A stretch of 5,200 bases of DNA, taken from positions 1 through 5,200 of the forward strand of contig DFDY01000111.1 in the NCBI GenBank assembly GCA_002368955.1, read 5' to 3'. The notes under the pieces were generated by a model. It was not told the origin of the DNA and made no database searches. It saw nothing but the letters and a program-made list of their open reading frames with translations. A program made the translations under genes and the position numbers. The DNA is from Bacteroidales bacterium UBA3816 (lineage in GTDB: Bacteria; Bacteroidota; Bacteroidia; Bacteroidales; P3). Below are positions 1-5,197 of the stretch, piece by piece (within the stretch, counting starts at the first letter, position 1; every line of letters begins with the position of its first letter).

Positions 1-3000
1 CAATAGTTGCTGCCGTAATTGTAAAGATACATATAGATTGAACCACCTATACCGGAGGCATTGTAGCTAGAGCTGATATAGGGGTAGGTGCTGTAGCTGC
101 CGTCGCGATTCCAGCAGTTGGGAATGGTGTTGGTGGGCCAGCTGTTGAAGTTCTCGAAGTAGGGGAAGGAGGTAATCATGGCGCACTGGGTGGTGCCTTC
201 GCAGATGGCGCTGTTGGAGTCGTCGCCACAGAGGGCAGACACCTGGAACTGATAGTTGGTGCCTTGCTGCAGACCGGTGACGGTAAACTCGTTGGTGGTG
301 GCAACTCCGGCATAGGTGAAGTTGCTGGAGCCTCTAGGAGCATAGTAAACGCTCCAGTTAGTCTCCACATTGCCCGGAGCCCACAGGAGGGTGGCAGTGG
401 AGGGCGTGGTGGAGACAACTAAAGGCCTCGGGGCCACGCAGGTCTCCAAGGATTCGCAAACACCAGTATAGAGCGTAATGGTGGGTCGATAGGTGCTACT
501 GTAGAAATAGCCAGAGGAATAAGAGGTGGCGGTGAACTGGGTGCCGTCCTGATAGCCGTAGACCGTGCGGGAAGAGCCACAGTCGGTGCTCAGACCGTAG
601 AAGCTCGAGGAGGAGTGACTGGTACCGGTGGGCTGGTTCATAAAGGTGGTGATGACCAGATTGTCGGTGCCATTCCAATGGAAGGGTACATCAAGGTCGT
701 AATGCACCGTGCCCGAAGTGCCCAGAGGATGGTCGCCGTGGTAGACCTGAATATGGGTGGAAAGGTTGATGGGGGTGGAACCACTTGCAGTGGTCTGACT
801 GGTGGTGCCCATGATGATGTTAAACTCCTTGGGATAGCTGCTGTTGGCGGTCCAGCTGTAGTCAATGCCGTTGACCACACCGGAGTCGAGCCCCAGGGTG
901 TGGAGTTCGTCAGCAGTGTAGATACTCTGGCAGAAGGAGTTGCCCCATGCGCTAGTGACGGGTACGCCAGTGGTTTGAGCAGAGCCGTTGCCCACAGCAG
1001 TGGTGTCGCCCGTGCCCTCTACCATCGTACCGCAGCGGAGGATGGCGGTGATGAAGCTACCATAGATAGGAATGGCGTTGTCCTCGGAGCAGGTGCTCAC
1101 AATGACGTAGTTGTAGAAAGTCTCGGGGGTGAGGTTGGAAATAGTGACGTTGGTGCCGGAGACGGTGTAGTAGGTCCAGTTGCCGGTGGCGGTGTCCTGA
1201 ATGCCCACCTGGGCTCCGTTATATTCACCCACACTGCCGGGTTCCCAAGTGAGGAGGGCATTGTAAGGAGTGGTAACCACCTCGACATTCTCCACAGGGC
1301 TGCAGTCGGGCAGGTAGTCAACCTCGATATCGTCTATAACAACATAAGTATAGTATCGTGTGCCGTCGCCATTGTCTCTGAAGGCAATGTAGCGGCCGTT
1401 GCCATGATAGTCCGAAAGGAAGCAGGTAACGGTGTCCCAGTCGGTATAGCTGCTAGCCTCGAAGACATCGACGGGCTCAAAGGTGCTAATGTCGTTAGGA
1501 TTGGTCATGACACCCACCTGGACACTGAAACTATAGTAGGTATAGCTATAGCTGCTGTTGCGGCGAATGCGGAACTTCACCTGTAGGCTGTCCAGCTGGT
1601 GGTTGAAGGGGGGCATGGCTGCAAAGCAGTGGTCGCCGTTATAGGCATAGTTGTACATGTCCAAACTATAGGGAGTAAGGCATCCGGTGCCAACAATCTG
1701 AGGATAGGAGATACTGTAGCTGCTGCCTTTGGTCCAGCAGGGACTGAACTGGCTCTCGAAGCCATAGGTGAAGGGCAGGCTGTCGATGGGCATGCAGTCG
1801 GTATGCACGGTCAGGTCACGCCAGTAGCTGGTGTCGTTGCCGCCACAGTCTGTGGCCACATAGAAATCATAGTAAGTGTCGGCATTCAGGTCGCCGATAG
1901 CTGCCATTGTGTCGGACACATATACGATGGTGCTGTTCTCCGAACCATGGGCAAAGCCGTGTGGACCATATTCCACGTAGAAGCCGTTGGTAGTGCTGTT
2001 GGTGTCGCGCCAAACCAGGTAGACCGAGTCATTGGTGGCGTGGTCAAGATGCAAGTCGAGCACACGCTGACAGGTAGGAGCGGTAGCCAACATGAAGTTG
2101 TCCACTGCCATGTAGACATAGGCATAAGATGTGGGACTGCTGGCACGCACACGCAGGGTAACAAAACGCCCAGTGTCGTTATAGCTAGCAAGGCTCACCT
2201 CGTAGGAAGTCATGCTATTGTTGTTATAGGGAATGTTGCGCACGGTGTCGACGGGCACAAAGGTACTCATGTCGCCCTGAACGCCGCATACGCCTACCTC
2301 GATGTCGTACTCATAGTAGACTCCGGTACTGGATGTGGTCTTCATGGCATCGAAATAGAGCTGAAGTGTGTTCACCGGATTTTGAACAGTGTCCACACCG
2401 GGCAGAGACATATAGAGGTACGTGTTGGTGCCACCGCTCTCATACATATAGCAGTAGAGGGCCTTGCTGCCGCCATAGTTGTCAACGTAGGGGTAGTCGT
2501 AGCCGCCTTCCATCCAGCATTCGGGATTGTCGTATGTTTCGTAACCCTCAAAGTTCTCGGTGTAGGGCAAGACGATGGACTCGGGGCATTCGGTGCGGTA
2601 CATGCCACAGGTGAAAAAGCTGGTGTCCTCACACACAGCTGCCACACAGAAACTGTAGGCTGACGCAGGATTGAGGTCGGGATAGACAATAGAAGTGGTG
2701 CCGACATAGGTGGTGTCGCCATTGAGCACACAGAGCCAGTTGGTCTCAGTGCCGCCAGGCTGCCACGAGAAAGAGAGGGTGTCCACCGCGGTGGTGCAGG
2801 CCACTTGCGTAGGCTGCGGACAGGTGATCCGTGTTATCAAAATGTTATCGATTGCGGCGGGTGGGTCGGTGCCCACGCTGCCGTCGTTGTGCCAAAAGAA
2901 AGTCAGTTTGTAGGAACCGGCGGAAGGTATGACGACCACACTTTGATTGGTCTGCCAGCTAGAAACCATGTTGGTCTGCCCCATGAGAGTTATCCAGCCA

Positions 3001-4340
3001 GTGCCGCTAGTGGTCATGACGCCGGGCGTGGGTGTCTGGTCAGCGGGAATGAGAAAAGCATACATGTAGTCGCAGCAACTCTCGCCATATACCTTGTAGT
3101 CGAACTGAATACCGTACTGGCCTGCATCCAGATTCAGGGTGCGGGTGGCATAGGAATTGGAGGCGCTGGAGATAGTGTAGGTGTGGCTGACACCATGGTT
3201 GTTAGAGATATAGAGGGCGCTGTCGCCAGTACCTTCAAAGCCAGCCGCAGCTCCTATGTGCCATTGGTTTTCCTGACCCTCGTTAAGCAGTTCCCAGCCG
3301 AGGGCTCCCTCGTCGCGGAAATTGCAGGTCCATGGAAATTCGCTCACGGGTTCGGCCGAGGGAAGCGTCACATAACCCGTGAGGTTGCGACTGGTGTCGC
3401 CGCCACCGCATTCGGAGTGAATAGCAAAATAGTAGGTTTGGCCCGGCTCTAGGTCAGTCAGCGAAACGGAGTCCTCCGTCACGATATAGCCATTGCCAGT
3501 GGCGCCGGGAACAAAGGGCACAGTGTCGTACTCAAACATCCACGAGGTGGCATCGCCTATCTCTGTCCAGTGCACGTCAACAGTCGTGGTGCCCAAGTTG
3601 GCAAAGGTGAGATTGCGCGGCTTAGGACATGTGATGACTGGACGGGTGAGTGTGTAGCGCAGACCGTGAACCGGCAAATTGCTGGTAGGACGGGTGACCG
3701 CAGAGGAGGTTTGTGTGGGATTGGCCCAAGAGCCAGAGAGGAAGAGCAAGTCGTTGTTGGGACCGTCCCAAAAATAGGTGCGGAGTGTGGGATTGCTGTA
3801 GCCGTCGAGGTTGACGGTGTCGAAAATGAGTTCGATGTTTCCGTTCTCGTACAGCTTCACTTGATTGGAGTAGACACCGTAGGGCGAGCTGTAGAGGGCT
3901 AGTAGGTGAAACTCGATGGTGAGGCACATGAGGCCGTCATCGGTAGTGTCTAGTTGGTAGAAGCCACCACTGCCGGTGTAGCGCCCAATGTGGCCGTCCT
4001 GCCCCAGAATAGGGTTGATGACACGATAGTCCGTTCCGACCCAAGTGGCCGTGGTGGACGAATATGTGCCCGTAAGGAACAGATAGCCGTTAGAGCCGAC
4101 ACAGATAGAACTACCAGCCGTCAGAAGACTTTCGCCAAAGGGAAAGCCGAAGGGAAGGCTGACTGAGCCATAGCCGTCGTCGTTACTGGAGAAAGAGACA
4201 GACGAACCAGTCGACACAATCGACGTGAACGTTGTCGTGTCCACAGTCAGCGTATAGTCGCCAAGATTCTGTGCACCAGTCACCCATGGCACGACGATCA
4301 TCGTTGCCAAAAGGAACAGTTTTCGTAAATGATTAAACAT
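1..4340 (-). CDS. Giant secreted multidomain protein: FN3 and choice-of-anchor J (cleaved-adhesin-like) repeats, 3' end outside window
   Basis: The minus-strand frame from the ATG at 4338-4340 has no stop through 1446 codons to the window edge. Layout: signal peptide 1-23; N-terminal beta-sandwich 24-235; FN3 domains starting near Cys238, Cys507, Cys757, Cys1013 and Cys1301; MAM/anchor-J-like domains at about 328-504, 591-755, 851-1010 and 1391 onward; a different beta domain at about 1104-1298. Each FN3 carries the classic L-x-P-x-x-x-Y-x-F-x-V-x-x-x-C type strand signature (residues 294-311, 553-570, 815-832, 1067-1084, 1354-1371). Anchor-J domains open with L-P-[YF]-x-x-x-F-E and P-x-C-W and close with A-[IV]-D-N or I-D-D-I. 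Such proteins in Bacteroidota are typically exported, often by the type IX secretion system, and act at the cell surface or outside it. The sorting domain would lie beyond the window, so that route is inferred. No catalytic domain is seen; adhesion or a polysaccharide-related role is possible but unproven. The first Met is chosen because it gives a complete signal peptide; Met14 would destroy it. No frameshift was found in the hand translation. Confidence 0.93.
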   Translation of the reverse strand, partial: MFNHLRKLFLLATMIVVPWVTGAQNLGDYTLTVDTTTFTSIVSTGSSVSFSSNDDGYGSVSLPFGFPFGESLLTAGSSICVGSNGYLFLTGTYSSTTATWVGTDYRVINPILGQDGHIGRYTGSGGFYQLDTTDDGLMCLTIEFHLLALYSSPYGVYSNQVKLYENGNIELIFDTVNLDGYSNPTLRTYFWDGPNNDLLFLSGSWANPTQTSSAVTRPTSNLPVHGLRYTLTRPVITCPKPRNLTFANLGTTTVDVHWTEIGDATSWMFEYDTVPFVPGATGNGYIVTEDSVSLTDLEPGQTYYFAIHSECGGGDTSRNLTGYVTLPSAEPVSEFPWTCNFRDEGALGWELLNEGQENQWHIGAAAGFEGTGDSALYISNNHGVSHTYTISSASNSYATRTLNLDAGQYGIQFDYKVYGESCCDYMYAFLIPADQTPTPGVMTTSGTGWITLMGQTNMVSSWQTNQSVVVIPSAGSYKLTFFWHNDGSVGTDPPAAIDNILITRITCPQPTQVACTTAVDTLSFSWQPGGTETNWLCVLNGDTTYVGTTSIVYPDLNPASAYSFCVAAVCEDTSFFTCGMYRTECPESIVLPYTENFEGYETYDNPECWMEGGYDYPYVDNYGGSKALYCYMYESGGTNTYLYMSLPGVDTVQNPVNTLQLYFDAMKTTSSTGVYYEYDIEVGVCGVQGDMSTFVPVDTVRNIPYNNNSMTSYEVSLASYNDTGRFVTLRVRASSPTSYAYVYMAVDNFMLATAPTCQRVLDLHLDHATNDSVYLVWRDTNSTTNGFYVEYGPHGFAHGSENSTIVYVSDTMAAIGDLNADTYYDFYVATDCGGNDTSYWRDLTVHTDCMPIDSLPFTYGFESQFSPCWTKGSSYSISYPQIVGTGCLTPYSLDMYNYAYNGDHCFAAMPPFNHQLDSLQVKFRIRRNSSYSYTYYSFSVQVGVMTNPNDISTFEPVDVFEASSYTDWDTVTCFLSDYHGNGRYIAFRDNGDGTRYYTYVVIDDIEVDYLPDCSPVENVEVVTTPYNALLTWEPGSVGEYNGAQVGIQDTATGNWTYYTVSGTNVTISNLTPETFYNYVIVSTCSEDNAIPIYGSFITAILRCGTMVEGTGDTTAVGNGSAQTTGVPVTSAWGNSFCQSIYTADELHTLGLDSGVVNGIDYSWTANSSYPKEFNIIMGTTSQTTASGSTPINLSTHIQVYHGDHPLGTSGTVHYDLDVPFHWNGTDNLVITTFMNQPTGTSHSSSSFYGLSTDCGSSRTVYGYQDGTQFTATSYSSGYFYSSTYRPTITLYTGVCESLETCVAPRPLVVSTTPSTATLLWAPGNVETNWSVYYAPRGSSNFTYAGVATTNEFTVTGLQQGTNYQFQVSALCGDDSNSAICEGTTQCAMITSFPYFENFNSWPTNTIPNCWNRDGSYSTYPYISSSYNASGIGGSIYMYLYNYGSNY
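3..443 (-). repeat. Protein module 5: FN3 + start of anchor-J domain, cut by window edge (residues 1300-1446)
   Basis: The FN3 starts at T-C-V-A-P (Cys1301), has L-L-W-A-P-G and N-W-S-V-Y-Y in strands B-C, the signature V-T-G-L-Q-Q-G-T-N-Y-Q-F (1354-1365) and Cys1371, and ends at Cys1386. The next anchor-J domain opens with F-P-Y-F-E-N-F-N-S-W (1392-1401) and P-N-C-W (1407-1410). It is interrupted by the window edge about 56 residues in, so at least 100 more residues, and probably more modules plus a C-terminal sorting domain, lie to the left. Confidence 0.75.
444..1307 (-). repeat. Protein module 4: FN3 + a different beta domain (residues 1012-1299)
   Basis: The FN3 starts at D-C-S-P (Cys1013), has L-T-W-E-P-G and Cys1084 in S-T-C-S-E-D-N, and ends at Cys1103. 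Instead of an anchor-J domain it is followed by about 190 residues starting G-T-M-V-E-G-T-G-D and containing C-Q-S-I-Y-T-A-D-E-L, I-Q-V-Y-H-G-D, F-H-W-N-G-T-D-N-L-V-I and Y-R-P-T-I-T-L-Y. This matches my memory of a domain frequent in Bacteroidales secreted proteins, with an N-terminal G-x-G-T/S stretch, an S-x-x-I-Y-T-A-x-E-[IL] motif and a W/Y-N-G-x-D-N-L-x-[IV] motif. I know no firm name or function for it. Confidence 0.7.
1308..2075 (-). repeat. Protein module 3: FN3 + anchor-J domain (residues 756-1011)
   Basis: The FN3 starts at Cys757, carries Y-V-E-Y-G in strand C', the signature I-G-D-L-N-A-D-T-Y-Y-D-F (815-826) and Cys832 in D-C-G-G-N-D-T-S, and ends at Cys849. The anchor-J domain opens with L-P-F-T-Y-G-F-E-S (855-863) and P-C-W (867-869) and ends with V-I-D-D-I-E-V (1001-1007). 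The C-G-G-[GN]-D-T-S turn is nearly identical to that of module 1, which suggests these two FN3 copies are closely related. Confidence 0.77.
2076..2828 (-). repeat. Protein module 2: FN3 + anchor-J domain (residues 505-755)
   Basis: The FN3 starts at I-T-C-P-Q-P (Cys507), has W-Q-P-G in strand C and Cys570 in A-V-C-E-D-T-S, and closes with Cys585. The anchor-J domain follows immediately: L-P-Y-T-E-N-F-E-G-Y (591-600), P-E-C-W (606-609), and the terminal A-V-D-N-F-M (745-750). This is the most typical copy and the best anchor for domain naming. Its FN3 has extra cysteines (V-A-C, W-L-C, S-F-C, F-T-C) compared with the others. Confidence 0.78.
2829..3635 (-). repeat. Protein module 1: FN3 + anchor-J domain (residues 236-504)
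   Basis: The FN3 spans about 236-327, with Cys238, the strand signature L-T-D-L-E-P-G-Q-T-Y-Y-F (294-305) and Cys311 in E-C-G-G-G-D-T-S. The following MAM/anchor-J-like domain begins near F-P-W-T-C-N-F (335-341) and ends in A-I-D-N-I-L (496-501). This anchor-J copy is the most divergent: it lacks the P-x-C-W motif of the later copies, having a G-W in the equivalent region, and its FN3 lacks the third, terminal cysteine. It also has a Cys-Cys pair in E-S-C-C-D-Y. Confidence 0.75.
3636..4271 (-). other. N-terminal beta-sandwich domain (residues 24-235)
   Basis: About 210 residues separate the signal peptide from the first FN3. Recognisable features are a L-P-F-G-F-P-F-G segment (62-69), a G-S-N-G-Y-L-F-L segment (82-89) and a late V-K-L-Y-E-N-G-N-I-E segment (161-170). 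This S-N-G-[FY]-L plus L-Y-E-x-G pattern is common in the first domain of Bacteroidota surface proteins and recalls nidogen-like beta-sandwiches. The family name cannot be fixed without a profile search. The domain has only two cysteines (80 and 139), unlike the cysteine-rich repeats that follow. Confidence 0.6.
4272..4340 (-). other. Signal peptide of the giant protein
   Basis: Residues 1-23 have a basic n-region (MFNHLRK), a hydrophobic core (LFLLATMIVVPWV) and a small-residue cleavage site T-G-A followed by Gln24. There is no lipobox cysteine, so this is a signal peptidase I rather than a lipoprotein signal. Gln at mature position 1 fits the trend in Bacteroidota exported proteins for the new N-terminal glutamine to be cyclised to pyroglutamate. 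The cleavage site is inferred from the pattern. Confidence 0.85.
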
Positions 4341-4459
4341 AATAAATTGGATTAATTAATAAAAAATGTATTATTGATTCTTCAATTCAACCAAATTAGT
4401 TATTAAACAATTGTTTTTTAATCACATGCAACTCTCAAATTCTCTATTTTGGGTTTCAT

Positions 4460-4493
4460 ATTCAATTGTCAAAAATACTAAATAAAATTGAAT
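4460..4493. promoter_or_regulatory. 8-bp inverted repeat around the candidate -7 box
   Basis: ATTCAATT at 4460-4467 and AATTGAAT at 4486-4493 are perfect inverted repeats separated by 18 bp. The centre of symmetry falls on the candidate -7 element, with one arm at the predicted start point and the other in the promoter spacer. It could be an operator, but AT-rich DNA makes such dyads fairly common. Confidence 0.25.
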
Positions 4494-4500
4494 CTACAAG
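4463..4500 (-). promoter_or_regulatory. Candidate Bacteroidota-type promoter for the giant gene
   Basis: Read on the minus strand, TATTTTTG (complement of 4470-4477) matches the Bacteroidota primary-sigma -7 element TAnnTTTG exactly. CTTG (complement of 4497-4500) lies 19 bases upstream, where the -33 TTTG/TTG element is expected, with one mismatch. Transcription would begin near 4463, giving a leader of about 120 nt before the ATG at 4340. The region is AT-rich, so chance matches occur; this was the best one seen in the 4341-4515 flank. Confidence 0.45.
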
Positions 4501-4515
4501 TCATTAACATAAAAA

Positions 4516-4636
4516 AGTGACTTGCAGTGGATGAAGAACCCCTTCAGTCGCCCCATACATGGGTCAGTCACTAGCCAAGGTCGCAATGCCAACTGGCTCT
4601 AATTCGGTGGTTTAACCCCAACCGGTCTTTAGACCG
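4516..4636. other. Cluster of short inverted repeats, possibly structured noncoding DNA/RNA
   Basis: AGTGACT (4516-4522) pairs with AGTCACT (4566-4572) and encloses two smaller hairpins: TGAAG/CTTCA (4532-4536, 4542-4546) and CCCAT/ATGGG (4552-4556, 4559-4563). This is followed by AGCCA/TGGCT (4573-4577, 4594-4598), CGGT/ACCG (4605-4608, 4621-4624) and CGGTCT/AGACCG (4623-4628, 4631-4636); the last two overlap and could be alternatives. The density is suggestive, but each helix is short. No known RNA family was recognised. Confidence 0.25.
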
Positions 4637-4912
4637 ACATTTGTCCATGATGTCCTCATTTCAAGCTCTATTTATGCCATATCCGCATTCCTTTCGGCAT
4701 CTTGGCCACATCCCTGTCTTGACCTAGCCCGCTACGCCTGCAACAATGATGTTGTCCATCTGCTCGAAACAAATACTAGTCTTACACTAATCCTAACGAC
4801 CGATTTGAGTTTAATTGTCCTGTGGAACCTATAGTATCACACGGCAAGACCTATGCTAAATTGCAACAATCAGCAATACAGACGGCTGATTCACATGCTG
4901 CTCCATCGCTAT
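4637..4912. other. Stretch with no recognisable gene
   Basis: No convincing coding sequence was found on either strand. Plus-strand frames open at 4616-4831 and 4780-4920 encode 72 and 47 codons, but neither has an ATG. The minus strand is broken by frequent stops. No tRNA, rRNA, tmRNA or RNase P signature was seen. Base composition is intermediate between the coding region and the AT-rich promoter flank. It could be spacer DNA or a decayed remnant. Confidence 0.5.
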
Positions 4913-5197
4913 TCACCCGCTAGGCAGACGGGGCTGATAGTTGTAGGATTTGGGGTGATAAGGGACGAGATGCGTTGATGAGAAGAAGATCAGGGGTAGT
5001 TGGGAAAGATGCGATAGGTTTAAATGATGTGGCTCTAGTTTGATAAAAGACTGATTTTTAGCAGCCTCGAAGAGGCTGAATCTCAATAACCCCATACTAA
5101 GCGACCAACGGGAGCGCAGTGTGGGGATAGCGAAACCCCTACTACTCAGCGTGTCGAAGACACGCCACATTGAGAAATACGAGCAAGAATCAGTCAT
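4913..5197 (-). CDS. Open frame of 94 codons, doubtful hypothetical protein
   Basis: The frame runs from the ATG complementary to 5195-5197 to a TGA at 4913-4915 and stays open upstream to the window edge. Its first half is simply a translation of the hairpin-rich element at 5049-5195: the Leu/Ser/Phe-rich peptide includes T-L-S-S-R-G-F-A and L-L-R-F-S-L-F-E-A-A-K. The second half is rich in His, Pro, Ser and Leu, with no domain, signal peptide or membrane segment. No promoter or ribosome-binding context could be judged at the edge. Similar peptides turn up as spurious predictions from repeated DNA in Bacteroidales (from memory, unchecked). Most likely it is not a gene. Confidence 0.15.
   Translation of the reverse strand: MTDSCSYFSMWRVFDTLSSRGFAIPTLRSRWSLSMGLLRFSLFEAAKNQSFIKLEPHHLNLSHLSQLPLIFFSSTHLVPYHPKSYNYQPRLPSG
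5049..5195. repeat. Hairpin-rich element with nested closing helices (REP/MITE-like or structured RNA)
   Basis: GACTGATT (5049-5056) is complementary to AATCAGTC (5188-5195), and pairing continues through one T-G wobble to 5059/5185. Inside lie a 7-bp hairpin with a GAA loop (5062-5068/5072-5078), a closing helix TCTCAAT/ATTGAGA (5081-5087/5169-5175), an 8-bp stem with one wobble CCCCATAC/GTGTGGGG (5090-5097/5119-5126), and a second 7-bp GAA-loop hairpin (5149-5155/5159-5165). GGGG at 5123-5126 could also pair with CCCC at 5136-5139. The whole element of about 147 bp thus folds into one closed branched structure on either strand. Dispersed Bacteroidales repeats of this style exist in my memory, but no copy number can be judged from one window. 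Confidence 0.5.

Larger units (their letters stand above)
4341..4515. other. AT-rich 5' flank and leader of the giant gene
   Basis: This stretch is visibly much richer in A and T than either the coding region or the DNA beyond 4516. On the minus strand the bases just before the ATG are AT-only (ATTTATT) and show no purine-rich Shine-Dalgarno sequence, as is normal in Bacteroidota. A perfect 12-bp palindrome, AAACAATTGTTT, lies at 4405-4416 inside the predicted leader. No open frame of note was seen. Confidence 0.6.

Noticed and set aside
615..1586. Plus-strand open frame of 323 codons, rich in Val, Gly and Ala
   Set aside because: It lies wholly antisense, in codon register, to the giant gene, whose translation shows clear domain motifs. 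The plus-strand product shows no recognisable domain.
1886..2191. Short minus-strand frames in other registers (for example 1886-2191, 2372-2731, 3622-3927)
   Set aside because: They overlap the giant gene on the same strand in another frame, and their Pro/Thr/Ser-rich sequences show no domain logic.
1599..2663. Plus-strand open frame of 354 codons
   Set aside because: Same reason: an antisense shadow in codon register, with no domain, and the minus-strand frame here encodes intact FN3 and anchor-J modules.
2805..4166. Plus-strand frames at 2805-3452, 3570-3902 and 3954-4166
   Set aside because: They are antisense shadows of modules 1-2 and of the N-terminal domain, all in the same mirrored codon register.
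4616..4831. Plus-strand open stretch of 72 codons
   Set aside because: It has no usable start codon, and stops border it on both sides in DNA that otherwise looks noncoding.
4780..4920. Plus-strand open stretch of 47 codons with a protein-like look
   Set aside because: It has no ATG, GTG or TTG start at a useful position, no recognisable homology and a short length. It could be a gene remnant but cannot be supported.
4879..4938. Imperfect direct repeat CAGACGGCTGAT / CAGACGGGGCTGAT
   Set aside because: The two copies are short, differ by a 2-base insertion and have no associated feature; this is compatible with chance.
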